A stretch of DNA of 64,000 bases from Barrientosiimonas humi (GCF_006716095.1 NZ_VFOK01000001.1:2883375-2947374); one strand, 5' to 3'. Positions 25,084 through 35,557 are shown, numbered from the stretch's first letter. Program-made: numbers and translations. The notes: generated by a model from the sequence alone, not told the origin.

Positions 25084-25383
25084 ATGACGACGAAGCGACG
25101 CACGTTCGCCGCGGCCGCGGCGGCGCTCGCCCTGACGGCCGGCCTCACCGGCTGCTCCAAAGAGGTCGACAACGGCAAGGTGGAGGAGCAGCTGACCGCC
25201 GCCCTCAAGCGCTCGGCCCCCGACCGCGACTACGGCAAGGCCGACTGCAACGACGACCTCAAGGCCGAGGTCGGCGAGACCGCCGACTGCGAGATCGAGG
25301 TCGACGGCGCCAACATCAAGTACAAGGCCACCGTGAAGTCCGTCGAGGGCGACACGGTGAACTTCGAGTTCACCCCGGGCTGA
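25084..25383 (+). CDS. DUF4333 domain lipoprotein
   Basis: Exported lipoprotein of 99 residues. The signal peptide has basic MTTKRR, a hydrophobic core and lipobox LTGC (Cys near 24). The small domain that follows matches DUF4333, with its paired cysteines in KADCNDDLKAEVGETADCEI and the end VNFEFTPG. Function unknown; common in actinobacteria. GGAGGAAGAC supplies the ribosome site. A strong hairpin follows. Confidence 0.87.
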   Translation: MTTKRRTFAAAAAALALTAGLTGCSKEVDNGKVEEQLTAALKRSAPDRDYGKADCNDDLKAEVGETADCEIEVDGANIKYKATVKSVEGDTVNFEFTPG

Positions 25384-25407
25384 GCCGCACCTCACCCCGG
25401 AGCTCTT

Positions 25408-25439
25408 CAGAAGGCCGCCTCCTCGGAGGCGGCCTTCTG
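25408..25439 (+). terminator. Intrinsic-type hairpin after the DUF4333 gene
   Basis: CAGAAGGCCGCCTCC (25408-25422) pairs perfectly with GGAGGCGGCCTTCTG (25425-25439) across a 2-nt gap. It starts 25 bases after the stop. There is no long T-tract, as is common in GC-rich actinobacteria. Confidence 0.85.
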
Positions 25440-25471
25440 CTGTGTGGGGGCGGGGGGCCCGGTCGTACAGC

Positions 25472-25541
25472 GCATGAAACCGGGTTAGGTGCGTTTGACC
25501 CTGATGCATCAGGGTCAAACGCACCTAACCCGGTTTCATGC
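25472..25541. repeat. Perfect 70-bp palindrome (family B, copy 1)
   Basis: Every base of 25472-25541 pairs with its mirror; the left end is GCATGAAACCGGGTTAGGTG and the centre is ATGCAT (25504-25509). It lies between two convergent genes, after a separate terminator, so it is not needed as one. A same-length relative is at 52982. Confidence 0.96.
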
Positions 25542-25574
25542 CGGGGAGGGGAGGGGTCGCCTCGGGGTGGGGGG

Positions 25575-26762
25575 TCAGCTCGGGGTGGGGGTGGGGGTGA
25601 GGCCGAGGTCGAGGGCGCGGGCGAGGGGGACGCCGACCCGGTAGGGGATGTGCAGGTAGGACGGGGCGTCCAGCACGGTGAGGTCGGCGCGCGCGCCCAC
25701 GGCGAGGTGTCCGACGTCGTCGCGGCGCAGCGCCCTCGCCGACCCGAGCGTGGCCGCCTGCAGCGCCTCGGCCGGCGTCATGCCCATCTCGCGCACGGCG
25801 AGCGAGATCGCCAGCGGGATCGAGCTGGAGTAGCACGTGCCGGGGTTGCAGTCGCTCGCGATCGCGACGGCCACTCCGGCGTCGAGGAGCCGGCGGGCGT
25901 CGGGGTAGGGCGAGCGCGTGGAGAACTCCACCCCGGGCAGCAGCGTGGCGACCGTGTCGCTGCCGGCCAGCGCCTCGACGTCGGCGTCGTCGAGATAGGT
26001 GCAGTGGTCGACCGACGCCGCGCCGAGCTCGACCGCCAGCCGCACCCCCGGGCCGGGGCCGAGCTGGTTGCCGTGCACGCGCAGCAGCAGCCCCGCGTCA
26101 CGACCCGCGGTCAGGATGCGCCGCGACTCCTCCTCGGTGAACGCGTGCGGGCTGTGCGGCTCGCAGAACACGTCGATCCACCGCGCGTGCGGCACCGCCG
26201 CGCCGAGCATGTCGCCGCACACGAGATCGACGTAGGCAGAACGGTCCTCGCGCATCTCGGGCGGGACCACGTGGGCCCCGAGGAACGTCGTCTCGGGCGT
26301 GACCTCGGCCGCGAGCCGCAGCGCCCGGGTCTCGTCCTCGACCGTCAGGCCGTACCCGCTCTTCACCTCGACGGTCGTGGTGCCCTGGGCTCGCATCTCG
26401 GCGACGCGGCGGGCGAGCAGCGCGCGCAGCTCCTCGTCCGACGCGGCCCGGGTGGCGGCGACGGACACGGCGATGCCGCCACCGTCGTACGGCTCGCCGG
26501 TCATGCGCGCGGCGAACTCGGCGGAACGGTCTCCCGCGAACACCAGGTGCGAGTGGCTGTCGACGAATCCTGGTACGACAGCGCGGCCCTCGACGTCGAC
26601 GCGGGCGTCGGCGTCGGGCGCCTGCACGGCCGGACCGACCCAGGCGACGCGGCCGGCGTCGACCACGAGCGCGGCGTCGGTGACGATGCCGAGCGGGTCG
26701 TCGCCGAGCGACGGGTCGTGGGTGACGAGCTCGGCGATGCCGGTGACGAGCGTGCTGGTCAT
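25575..26762 (-). CDS. hutI: Imidazolonepropionase HutI
   Basis: Third step of histidine breakdown: hydrolyses imidazolonepropionate to N-formimidoylglutamate. 395 residues. The amidohydrolase metal motif is [12 protein letters not shown] (about 67-78), a second His is in GAHVVPPEM, and the metal Asp is in [11 protein letters not shown] (about 305). Substrate loops such as [11 protein letters not shown] also match HutI. The start overlaps the hutF stop by ATGA. The C-terminus ends in a TPTPTPS tail, which is odd for the family. Confidence 0.93.
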   Translation of the reverse strand: MTSTLVTGIAELVTHDPSLGDDPLGIVTDAALVVDAGRVAWVGPAVQAPDADARVDVEGRAVVPGFVDSHSHLVFAGDRSAEFAARMTGEPYDGGGIAVSVAATRAASDEELRALLARRVAEMRAQGTTTVEVKSGYGLTVEDETRALRLAAEVTPETTFLGAHVVPPEMREDRSAYVDLVCGDMLGAAVPHARWIDVFCEPHSPHAFTEEESRRILTAGRDAGLLLRVHGNQLGPGPGVRLAVELGAASVDHCTYLDDADVEALAGSDTVATLLPGVEFSTRSPYPDARRLLDAGVAVAIASDCNPGTCYSSSIPLAISLAVREMGMTPAEALQAATLGSARALRRDDVGHLAVGARADLTVLDAPSYLHIPYRVGVPLARALDLGLTPTPTPS

Positions 26763-28078
26763 GCGTCCCTCCAGAGCGGGTCGATGGCGTCGGTGAGCAG
26801 TCGGCCGGCGTCGCCGAGGCGGTGCCGGCCGCCGGTGACGACCTCTTCGCCGTCGCGGATCACGGTGTCGACGTCGGAAGCGGTTGCAGCCAGAAGGATC
26901 TGGGCCGGGTCGGCGCCCGCGGTGCGGGGCGTGTCGAGGCGGATCGCGACGAGGTCGGCGCGCGCGCCCACGCTGAGCGAGCCCGCGTCTGGCCACTGGA
27001 TCGTGCCGTGCGCGGTGACCGCGGCGAGCAGGTCTGCGGGGGTGAGTCGCCCGCGCTGCAGGGTGGCGAGGCGCTCGTGCATCTCGAGCGCGCGCGCCTC
27101 CTCGACCATGTCGATGACGGCGTGCTGGTCGGAGCCCAGGGTCAACCGAGATCCGTTGTCGCGCAGCGCCGTTGCCGGGCCGATGCCGTCAGCGAGGTCG
27201 CGCTCGGTGGTCGGGCAGAAGCAGGCGCTGCTGCCGCTGCGACCGAGCGAGGCGATGTCGCCGTCGGTGAGGTGGGTCGCGTGCACGGCGGTGAAGCGGG
27301 CGTCGAGCAGGCCTGCGGCGTCGAGCTGTTCGACGGGGGTGCGGCCGTAGTGCGCGAGGCAGGCGTCGTTCTCGGCCGGCTGCTCCGACACGTGGGCGTG
27401 CACCGCGACGTCGGGGCCGACCAGGCCGGCGACCCGCTGCAGCTGGTCGAACGGCACGGCGCGCACCGAGTGCACGGCCGCGCCGACCCGGAAGCCGTCG
27501 TCGTCGGCAAGGCCCGCGCGGCGCTCCGCCCAGGACTGCACGTCGCCGTCGCCGAACCGGCGCTGCTCGGGGCCGAGCGGCGTGTGTCCGTCGGCCGTGA
27601 GCCCGCCGGCGAGGTAGCAAGTGTCGAGGAGCGTGAGCCGCACCCCTGCGTCTCGGGCGGCCTGCCGCAGCGCGTGGCCCATCGCGTTGGGGTCGGCGTA
27701 GGGCGTGCCGTCGGGCTGGTGGTGGACGTAGTGGAACTCGCCGACGCTGGTCACCCCGGCCAGCGCCATCTCGACGTACGTCGCCCTCGCCAGCGCGAGG
27801 TAGGTGTCGGGATCGAGTCGGCCGGCGACGGCATACATCCGGTTGCGCCAGGTCCAGAACGTGCCGCCGCGGTCGTGCGTGCGCCCGCGCAGCGCCCGGT
27901 GGAAGGCGTGGCTGTGGCAGTTGGCGAACCCGGGCAGGACGACACCGGGCAGGCGCTGGGCGTCGGCCTGCGGCTGGCCGGCCTGCACGGCTGCGAAGCG
28001 ACCGTCGTCGACCTCGAAGCGCACGTCGCGCGCGAGTCCCGTTGGCAGCAGAGCGAACTCGGCCCAATAGACCGTCAT
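26759..28078 (-). CDS. hutF: Formimidoylglutamate deiminase HutF
   Basis: Deaminates N-formimidoylglutamate to N-formylglutamate and ammonia. 439 residues of the amidohydrolase superfamily. Metal ligands are seen in [14 protein letters not shown] (about 52-65), [11 protein letters not shown] (about 220) and [16 protein letters not shown] (about 315-330). The [14 protein letters not shown] segment (about 283) is typical of this deaminase group. It overlaps hutI downstream and the pyrimidine-dimer glycosylase upstream, each by four bases. Its presence predicts a formylglutamate-deacylating enzyme in place of a formiminoglutamase. Confidence 0.93.
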   Translation of the reverse strand: MTVYWAEFALLPTGLARDVRFEVDDGRFAAVQAGQPQADAQRLPGVVLPGFANCHSHAFHRALRGRTHDRGGTFWTWRNRMYAVAGRLDPDTYLALARATYVEMALAGVTSVGEFHYVHHQPDGTPYADPNAMGHALRQAARDAGVRLTLLDTCYLAGGLTADGHTPLGPEQRRFGDGDVQSWAERRAGLADDDGFRVGAAVHSVRAVPFDQLQRVAGLVGPDVAVHAHVSEQPAENDACLAHYGRTPVEQLDAAGLLDARFTAVHATHLTDGDIASLGRSGSSACFCPTTERDLADGIGPATALRDNGSRLTLGSDQHAVIDMVEEARALEMHERLATLQRGRLTPADLLAAVTAHGTIQWPDAGSLSVGARADLVAIRLDTPRTAGADPAQILLAATASDVDTVIRDGEEVVTGGRHRLGDAGRLLTDAIDPLWRDA

Positions 28079-28503
28079 CGCACCTCCCACTCCTCGACGT
28101 CGCCGGGCACGACGCGCAGGACGGGGTGCGGGTCGGGTGCGTCGACCTCGCCGAGGCCCGTCAGCCACGCGGGGCTGCGCTGGGTGAGCTTGGCGACCAG
28201 GTGGCGCCACTCGTACGCCAGCTGCCCGTCCGTCACCGGGACGACGATCTCGGCGGGCGCGGCCGAGATGCGTTGCCGGTCATAGCGATAGCCGCGCCGG
28301 TCGGCCTCGTCGGCGACGCCGTGCAGGTAGGCCGCGACGGCACCCTGCGGGTCGCCCGTCGCGCGCCAGCGGCGCAGCTGCGGATGGTTGGTGTAGCCCT
28401 TGGTGCGCCCGGCCAGGACGGCCTGCGCGAGCAGCGTCTCGCGCCAGCAGGCGGTGAGGCCCTGCCGGTCGAGGTATCGCGGGTGCAGCGACCAGACGCG
28501 CAC
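28075..28503 (-). CDS. Pyrimidine dimer DNA glycosylase / endonuclease V family protein
   Basis: Protein of 142 residues matching the T4-endonuclease-V-related Pyr_excise family, which removes UV pyrimidine dimers. Its N-terminus RVWSLHPRYLDRQGLTACWR, then ETLLAQAVLAGRTKGYTNHPQL, is the family hallmark. It starts with GTG, one base after the M20 amidohydrolase stop, and its stop overlaps hutF by ATGA. It is therefore embedded in the hut operon. Some members are annotated only by this domain, so repair activity is not certain. Confidence 0.82.
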   Translation of the reverse strand: MRVWSLHPRYLDRQGLTACWRETLLAQAVLAGRTKGYTNHPQLRRWRATGDPQGAVAAYLHGVADEADRRGYRYDRQRISAAPAEIVVPVTDGQLAYEWRHLVAKLTQRSPAWLTGLGEVDAPDPHPVLRVVPGDVEEWEVR

Positions 28504-28504
28504 G

Positions 28505-29731
28505 TCACACCTCCCCGGCGAGGTCGGCGACGACGGCGGTGAGCGCCCGCACGCCGACGTGGCAGTCGGCCGACTCGGCGAACTCCGTTGGCGCGTGGGA
28601 GATTCCGGTCGGGTTGCGCACGAAGATCATCGCGGTGGGCACGCCGGCGTTGGCGAGGATGCCGGCGTCGTGCCCCGCGCCGGTGCCGAGCGTCGGCACC
28701 CCGCCCAGCACCCGGCGTACGCGCTCGGACAGGTCGGCGTCGAACGGCGTCGACGGGGTCCACGACTCCTCGTGCATCGCGCCCGCGAGCGATCCCACGA
28801 CCTCGCGCACGTCGGCCACGGCGGACCGCACCGCGTCGGCGTCGGAGCCGCGCGCGTCGAGGAAGGTCGTGACGTGGGCGGGGACGGCGTTGATCCCGTT
28901 GGGCTGCACCGACATCCGGCCGACGGTGGCGACGCAGCCGTGCCGCTCGGCCTGCTGCCGGGCGGCGAGCACGACCTGGGCGGCCTTGAGCAGGGCGTCG
29001 TCGCGGTCCTCGATGCGGGTGGTGCCGGCGTGGTTGGCAGCACCCGGCAGCTCGATCCGCCAGCGCCCGTGCGGCCAGATGTCGGTGCCGACGGCGACCG
29101 CGGAGGTGGCCGGGTCGAGGTCGGCGAGCGCACGCCCCTGCTCGACGTGCAGCTCGACGAAAGCGCCCACGCGAGAGAGGGTCTCGCGGTCCGGCCCAAG
29201 ATCGGTCGAGCGGCCGGCGCGCTGCAGGGCCTCGCCCATCGACACCCCGTCGGCGTCGGTGAGACCGAGCGCCCGGTCGGCCGTCAGCGCTCCGGTGATG
29301 ACGCGCGACCCGGCGCAGGCAACGCCGAACCGCGCACCCTCCTCGTCGCCGAAGTTCACGACGGCGATGGGTCGCGTCGGTCGAAAACCGTTGCGCTGCA
29401 ACGACTCCACGGTCGCGAGCGAGGAGACGACACCGAGCGGCCCGTCGAACGCGCCACCGTCGGGCACCGAGTCCAGGTGCGACCCGACGACCACCCCGCG
29501 CCCGGGCTCCCGGTCCGGGTCGCCCCACCACGCCCACTGGTTGCCGAAGCGGTCCTCGGTGAGGTCCAGCCCGAGCCGGGCGCACTCCCCCGCGAACCAC
29601 TCGCGCAGCGTGTGGTCCTCGCGCGTCCACGCGAAGCGGTGGTATCCGCCGGTGCGGCCGTCGCGCCCCACCGGCGCCAGGTCGGCCCACATCCGGTCGA
29701 AGTCGCGCGCCTCGTCGCTCACGTCGCTCAT
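28505..29731 (-). CDS. M20-family amidohydrolase (allantoate amidohydrolase-like), probable formylglutamate-deacylating enzyme of the hut pathway
   Basis: Protein of 408 residues in the HyuC/AllC branch of M20 peptidases. Metal-binding motifs are GSHLDSVPDGGAFDGPLGV (about 82-100), NFGDEEGARFG (about 123), a His in VELHVEQG, GAGHDAGILA (about 360) and ISHAPTEF. The dimerisation-domain motif PGAANHAGTTRIEDRDD is also present. By family it cleaves N-carbamoyl or ureido bonds. By position, in a HutF-type operon without hutG, it probably deformylates N-formylglutamate. ATG 29731 is preferred; in-frame upstream starts would overlap the VOC gene. Confidence 0.82.
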   Translation of the reverse strand: MSDVSDEARDFDRMWADLAPVGRDGRTGGYHRFAWTREDHTLREWFAGECARLGLDLTEDRFGNQWAWWGDPDREPGRGVVVGSHLDSVPDGGAFDGPLGVVSSLATVESLQRNGFRPTRPIAVVNFGDEEGARFGVACAGSRVITGALTADRALGLTDADGVSMGEALQRAGRSTDLGPDRETLSRVGAFVELHVEQGRALADLDPATSAVAVGTDIWPHGRWRIELPGAANHAGTTRIEDRDDALLKAAQVVLAARQQAERHGCVATVGRMSVQPNGINAVPAHVTTFLDARGSDADAVRSAVADVREVVGSLAGAMHEESWTPSTPFDADLSERVRRVLGGVPTLGTGAGHDAGILANAGVPTAMIFVRNPTGISHAPTEFAESADCHVGVRALTAVVADLAGEV

Positions 29732-29780
29732 CTCATCGCATCCCGGGTCGGTTGTCGGTGCGCCCTGCTTGGCTGCCGTC

Positions 29781-30239
29781 ATGGAGCCTCGCATCAGTTT
29801 CGTCACTCTCGCCGTCGCTGACCTGGAGCCGGTCCGGGCGTTCTACCTGGCGGGGTTGGGCTGGCCGGCCGTGTTCGACGACGGGGACGAGGTGGTGATG
29901 ATCCAGGCCGGGCCGCAGCTGGTGCTCTCGCTGTGGCGGCGCGACGCGTTCGAGGCCGAGGTGGGCTACGCACCGAGCCAGGGCAGGGCGCCCCTCACCC
30001 TGGCCCACAACGTGGCCACCCGCGCCGAGGTCTCCGAGGTGCTCGACGCCGCGCGCGCAGCCGGCGCCCCCGAGGTCTCGACACCGCAGGAGCGCGCCTG
30101 GGGCGGGTTCACCGGATACTTCTCCGACCCCGACGGTTTCCGCTGGGAGGTCGCGTGGAACCCCGGCCCCGTCGGGCAGCTGGTGCTGCACGACACGGGT
30201 GAGATCGAGCGCGGTGACGGTGATGCCCCGCGAACATGA
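29781..30239 (+). CDS. VOC family protein (glyoxalase/bleomycin-resistance fold)
   Basis: Protein of 152 residues with paired beta-alpha-beta VOC modules. It begins RISFVTLAVADLEPVRAFYLAGLGW and ends with GGFTGYFSDPDGFRWEVAWNP. The Glu near the C-terminus would be a metal ligand. It lies on the opposite strand between the M20 gene and hutU, splitting the hut cluster. The 5' end lies 49 bases from the M20 start, so the two genes are divergent. Substrate unknown. Confidence 0.87.
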   Translation: MEPRISFVTLAVADLEPVRAFYLAGLGWPAVFDDGDEVVMIQAGPQLVLSLWRRDAFEAEVGYAPSQGRAPLTLAHNVATRAEVSEVLDAARAAGAPEVSTPQERAWGGFTGYFSDPDGFRWEVAWNPGPVGQLVLHDTGEIERGDGDAPRT

Positions 30240-30241
30240 CG

Positions 30242-30262
30242 CGCCGCGCCCGCGACGCGGCG
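30242..30262. terminator. Short GC hairpin between convergent VOC and hutU genes
   Basis: CGCCGCG (30242-30248) pairs with CGCGGCG (30256-30262) around a 7-nt loop, immediately after the VOC stop. No T-tract. A modest candidate for ending one or both transcripts. Confidence 0.45.
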
Positions 30263-30282
30263 GCAGGCTGGTGGCGATCGGC

Positions 30283-31944
<1,662 letters not shown>

Positions 31945-31975
31945 CTCCTGTTCTCGTGGGCCGGCCGGGCCGGCC

Positions 31976-32043
31976 GCTGAAACGCGGTTGTAGCGCTACG
32001 ACTCCGCTGCAGCACGGTCAGAGCGCTGAAACCGCGTTTCAGC
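31976..32043. repeat. 68-bp palindrome between hutH and hutU (family C, copy 1)
   Basis: Arms 31976-32009 and 32010-32043 pair at 27 of 34 positions. The outer 14 bases (GCTGAAACGCGGTT) are perfect and the centre is GCTGCAGC. It lies 13 bases after the hutH stop and 31 before hutU, so a hutH-hutU message must pass through it. A second copy is at 59159. Confidence 0.9.
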
Positions 32044-32056
32044 ACGGGCGTGGGGG

Positions 32057-33616
32057 TCACGCGAGGCTCCCGGTCACCGACTCGGCGGCGGCCAGGGCGC
32101 GGCCGTCGGCGACCAGCTGCACCACGGCCTCGATCTCGGGCGCCAGGTGACGGTCGGGCCCGGGGCCGCGCACGTCCTCGCGCAGGGCGGCCACGACCGC
32201 GGCGGTCGCGGGGGCCGGGGCGTGCGGGGCGCGCAGGTCGAGCGCCCGCGCCGCCGTCAGCAGCTCGATGGCGAGCACCCGGGTCAGCCCGTCGATGCTG
32301 CGCCGCAGCTTGCGCGCGGCCGACCAGCCCATCGAGACGTGGTCCTCCTGCATCGCGCTGGAGGGGATCGAGTCGACGCTCGCCGGGGCGGCCAGTCGCT
32401 TGAGCTCGCTGACGATCGCGGCCTGGGTGTACTGCGCGATCATGTGGCCGCTGTCGACACCGGGGTCATCGGCGAGGAACGGGCGCAGCCCGTGGTTGCG
32501 CGCGGCGTCGAGGAACCGGTCGGTGCGCCGCTCGCTGATGCTCGCCAGGTCGGCGACGGCGATCGCGAGGAAGTCGAGGACGTACGCCACCGGCGCGCCG
32601 TGGAAGTTGCCGTTGCTCTCCACCCGCCCGTCGAGCGTCACCACCGGGTTGTCGACGGCGGCCGCGAGCTCCCGCTCGGCGACGGTCGTCGCGTGGGCGA
32701 CCGTGTCACGCACCGCTCCCGCGACCTGGGGCGAGCAGCGCAGGCTGTACGCGTCCTGCACCCGGGTGCATGCGTGCGGGTCGCGGTGGCTCTCGCGAAT
32801 CTGACTGTCCCGCATGATCTTTCGCAGGTTCGACGCGCTCTGCTGCTGGCCCGGGTGCGGGCGCAGCTGCTGGAGGTCGGCGGCGAACACGTCGTCGGTG
32901 CCGAGCTGGCCCTCGACGCTCATCGCGGCGGTGATGTCGGCGGTGGGCAGCAGTCGCTGCAGGTCGGCCAGCGCCAGCACGAGCATGCCGAGCATCCCGT
33001 CGGTGCCGTTGATGAGCGCCAGGCCCTCCTTCTCGGCGAGCTGCACCGGCTGGATCCCGTTGTTCTGCAACGCTTTCTCAGCGTCGACCAGCTCACCGTC
33101 GCGAGTGCGCACCTCGCCCTCGCCCATGACCGCGAGCGCGCAGTGCGCGAGCGGCGCGAGGTCGCCGGAGCAGCCGAGCGAGCCGTACTCGTGGACCACC
33201 GGGGTCAGCCCCGCGTTGAGCAGGTCGGCATAGGCCTGGGCGGTCTCGAGCCGCACGCCGGTGCGGCCGGTCGCGAGCGTCGACAGCCGCAGCAGCATGG
33301 TCGCGCGCACCACCTCGCGCTCGACCTCCGGGCCGGAGCCGGCCGCGTGCGAGCGCACGAGGCTGCGCTGCAGCTGGGCGCGCAGGTCGTGCGGGATGTG
33401 CCGGTTGGCCAGCGCCCCGAACCCGGTCGAGACGCCGTAGTGCGGCACGGTGTCGCCGGCCAGCCCCGCGATGACCTCGCGGCTGCGCCGGATCTCGGCG
33501 ACGGCCTCGGGCGAGAGCTCGACGCGGGCGTCGTCGCGCGCGACGGCCACGACGTCGGCCGGCGAGAGCGCGCCGGTGCCGACCGTGACCGTGGCGGCGG
33601 TGGTGGTGCTCGTCAT
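32057..33616 (-). CDS. hutH: Histidine ammonia-lyase HutH
   Basis: First step of histidine use: removes ammonia to give urocanate. 519 residues. The self-made MIO cofactor arises from Cys149-Ser150-Gly151 in GSLGCSGDLAPLAHCA; Cys instead of Ala is allowed in this family and known in actinobacteria. Other conserved parts are YGVSTGFGALANRHIP (about 60) and QEDHVSMGWSAARKL (about 425). The start is divergent from the IclR regulator with an 83-base gap holding a palindromic operator candidate. Confidence 0.95.
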   Translation of the reverse strand: MTSTTTAATVTVGTGALSPADVVAVARDDARVELSPEAVAEIRRSREVIAGLAGDTVPHYGVSTGFGALANRHIPHDLRAQLQRSLVRSHAAGSGPEVEREVVRATMLLRLSTLATGRTGVRLETAQAYADLLNAGLTPVVHEYGSLGCSGDLAPLAHCALAVMGEGEVRTRDGELVDAEKALQNNGIQPVQLAEKEGLALINGTDGMLGMLVLALADLQRLLPTADITAAMSVEGQLGTDDVFAADLQQLRPHPGQQQSASNLRKIMRDSQIRESHRDPHACTRVQDAYSLRCSPQVAGAVRDTVAHATTVAERELAAAVDNPVVTLDGRVESNGNFHGAPVAYVLDFLAIAVADLASISERRTDRFLDAARNHGLRPFLADDPGVDSGHMIAQYTQAAIVSELKRLAAPASVDSIPSSAMQEDHVSMGWSAARKLRRSIDGLTRVLAIELLTAARALDLRAPHAPAPATAAVVAALREDVRGPGPDRHLAPEIEAVVQLVADGRALAAAESVTGSLA

Positions 33617-33670
33617 GCCTTCATTGCAGCCGACCCGGAGCGCACTCGACCGCCGTCGCGCGGGAGTTGT

Positions 33671-33686
33671 GTCTCGGATCCGAGAC
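33671..33686. promoter_or_regulatory. Candidate IclR/Hut operator
   Basis: GTCTCGGATCCGAGAC is a perfect 16-bp palindrome between the hutH and IclR starts. It lies 54 bases upstream of hutH and 13 bases upstream of the regulator's ATG. Its place suggests it controls both genes. Binding is inferred. Confidence 0.65.
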
Positions 33687-33699
33687 GTATCGTGAGGAC

Positions 33700-34470
33700 A
33701 TGCCCAACGCCCCGGCCGCCGCGCACGCCCTCGCCGTGCTGCAGCTGCTGGCCCGGCACGCCGAGCCGGTGCCGGCAGCCACCATCGCCCGCGAGCTCGA
33801 CCTGCCCCGCTCGTCGACCTATCACCTGCTCGCCGTGCTGCGCGACGCCGGCTTCGTGAGCCACCTGGGCGAGCGCCGACGCTGGGGTCTCGGGGTCGCT
33901 GCGTTCGAGCTGGGTTCGGCCTACAGCCGGCAGGGCCCGCTGCAACGGGTCGCCCGGCCCGCGCTCGCCCGGCTCGTCGACGAGACGACGCACAACGCGC
34001 ACCTGGTCGTGCTGCACGGCCGCGACGTGCTGTACGTCATCGAGGAGCGGGCGCCGCGCCGCCCGTCGCTCGTGACCGACGTCGGGGTCCGTCTGCCCGC
34101 CACGATCACCGCCTCAGGCCTGGCGATCCTCGCGGCGCTGCCGGCGGCGCAGGTGCGCGCGCTGTTCCCCTCGCGCGCCGACTTCGTGCAGCGCGACGGC
34201 CACGGCCCCACGTCACTGACCGCCCTCCGGTCAGAGCTGGCGCAGGTCCGCGGACGCGGCTATGCGCTCGAACAGGGCTCTGTCACCTCAGGATTCGCCT
34301 CGGTGGCGGCGGCGGTGCTCGACCACAACGGCCACCCGCTCGCAGGCCTGGCCGTCACCTACCCGCACACCGCCGAGTCGCCGCTCGGCGGTGACGAGCA
34401 GGCGCGACTGGTGACGGACGTACGGCGGGCGGCGGGTGAGCTGTCCCGTCGCCTCGGCCACCGCGGCTGA
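33700..34470 (+). CDS. IclR family regulator of the hut genes
   Basis: Regulator of 256 residues. The winged helix is N-terminal (AHALAVLQLLARHAEPVPAATIARELDLPRSSTYHLLAVL, by its ends, about 5-45). The IclR effector domain follows, with HLVVLHGRDVLYVIEERAPRR and the late SGFASVAAAVLDHNGHPLAGLAV segment. Divergent from hutH, so a hut repressor or activator answering to histidine or urocanate is likely. Its stop is 6 bases from the convergent oxidoreductase gene. Confidence 0.88.
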   Translation: MPNAPAAAHALAVLQLLARHAEPVPAATIARELDLPRSSTYHLLAVLRDAGFVSHLGERRRWGLGVAAFELGSAYSRQGPLQRVARPALARLVDETTHNAHLVVLHGRDVLYVIEERAPRRPSLVTDVGVRLPATITASGLAILAALPAAQVRALFPSRADFVQRDGHGPTSLTALRSELAQVRGRGYALEQGSVTSGFASVAAAVLDHNGHPLAGLAVTYPHTAESPLGGDEQARLVTDVRRAAGELSRRLGHRG

Positions 34471-34476
34471 GCTCGC

Positions 34477-35454
34477 TCAGAGCGTCAGCAGCACCTTGCC
34501 GACGTGCTGGCTCTCGCCGAGCACGCGGTGCGCGTCGCCGGCCCGCTCGAGCGGCATGCGCTCCTGCACGATCGGACGGATCTGCCCGGACTCGACCAGG
34601 GGCCAGACGTTCTCGCGCACCGACGCGACGATGCTGGCCTTCTCGGCGCGCGGCCGCGCGCGGAGCGACGTGGCGATCACGGCGCCGCGCTTGCCGAGCA
34701 GCGTCCCGATGTTGAGCTCGCCCTTGACGCCGCCCTGCAGGCCGATGATCACCAGGCGCCCGTTGTCGGCGAGCGCCTGCACGTTGCGGTCGAGATACTT
34801 CGCGCCGACCACGTCGAGGATCACGTCGGCGCCGTGGCCCTCGGTGGCCTGCTGGAGCCGCTCGACGAAGTCGTCCTCGCGGTAGTTGATCAGGATGTCG
34901 GCGCCGAGCTCGCGGCAGGCCTCCAGCTTCGCGGCCGACCCGGCGGTCACGGCGACCCGCGCGCCCACGGCCTTGCCGAGCTGGATCGCCATCGTGCCGA
35001 TGCCGCTGGAGCCGCCGTGCACGAGCAGCACCTCACCAGGCTGCAGGTTGGCGGTCATGAACACGTTGGACCACACCGTGCAGACCACCTCGGGCAGCGC
35101 GGCGGCGTCGACCAGGTCGATGCCCTGCGGCACGGGCAGCAGCTGACCGGCGGGCACGACGACCTGCTCGGCGTAACCGCCGCCGGCCAGCAGCGCGCAC
35201 ACCTGCTCGCCGACCTGCCAGCCGTCGACGCCGTCGCCGAGCGCGCTGATCGTGCCGCTCACCTCGAGGCCCGGCAGCTCCGACTCGCCCTTCGGCGGCG
35301 GATAGTGCCCCTGGCGCTGCATCAGGTCGGCGCGGTTGACGCCGGCGGCGGCCACCTCGACCAGCACCTCGCCCTCGCCGGGCTGCGGGGCCGGCACGTC
35401 GGCCGGCACCAGCGCGTCCTCGTCGCCGAACTCGGGAATCGTGATCGCACGCAT
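34477..35454 (-). CDS. NAD(P)H quinone oxidoreductase, zeta-crystallin type
   Basis: Medium-chain dehydrogenase/reductase of 325 residues without the zinc-binding cysteines. It reduces quinones or enones using NADPH. The catalytic domain begins MRAITIPEFGDEDALVP, with VNRADLMQRQGHYPPP near 40. The nucleotide-binding motif is LLVHGGSSGIGTMAIQL (about 142-158). The C-terminal LESGQIRPIVQERMPLERAGDAHRVL (by its ends) is typical of the group. No regulator is adjacent on its own strand. Substrate unknown. Confidence 0.9.
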   Translation of the reverse strand: MRAITIPEFGDEDALVPADVPAPQPGEGEVLVEVAAAGVNRADLMQRQGHYPPPKGESELPGLEVSGTISALGDGVDGWQVGEQVCALLAGGGYAEQVVVPAGQLLPVPQGIDLVDAAALPEVVCTVWSNVFMTANLQPGEVLLVHGGSSGIGTMAIQLGKAVGARVAVTAGSAAKLEACRELGADILINYREDDFVERLQQATEGHGADVILDVVGAKYLDRNVQALADNGRLVIIGLQGGVKGELNIGTLLGKRGAVIATSLRARPRAEKASIVASVRENVWPLVESGQIRPIVQERMPLERAGDAHRVLGESQHVGKVLLTL

Positions 35455-35515
35455 GCCCCGAACTTACGACGCCGCCCCCGGCGGGCCCCGCACAGCCCTC
35501 GACAACCGCAAGAAC

Positions 35516-35557
35516 GATCGAGGCGGACAGGCATGCCTGTCCGCCTCGATCTTTTTT
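35516..35557 (+). terminator. Perfect 36-bp palindrome plus T-tract (family A, copy 2)
   Basis: GATCGAGGCGGACAGGCATG... (35516-35551) is a perfect palindrome centred on GGCATGCC, followed by TTTTTT. It matches the 20189 element except for one changed base pair (T-A there, G-C here). It lies in a divergent gap, upstream of the padR promoter, where it would stop plus-strand read-through into padR. Confidence 0.9.

Noticed and set aside
25471-25560. Palindromes and repeats as a CRISPR array
   Set aside because: No regularly spaced direct repeats with unique spacers exist; the elements are single inverted repeats far apart and no cas genes are present.
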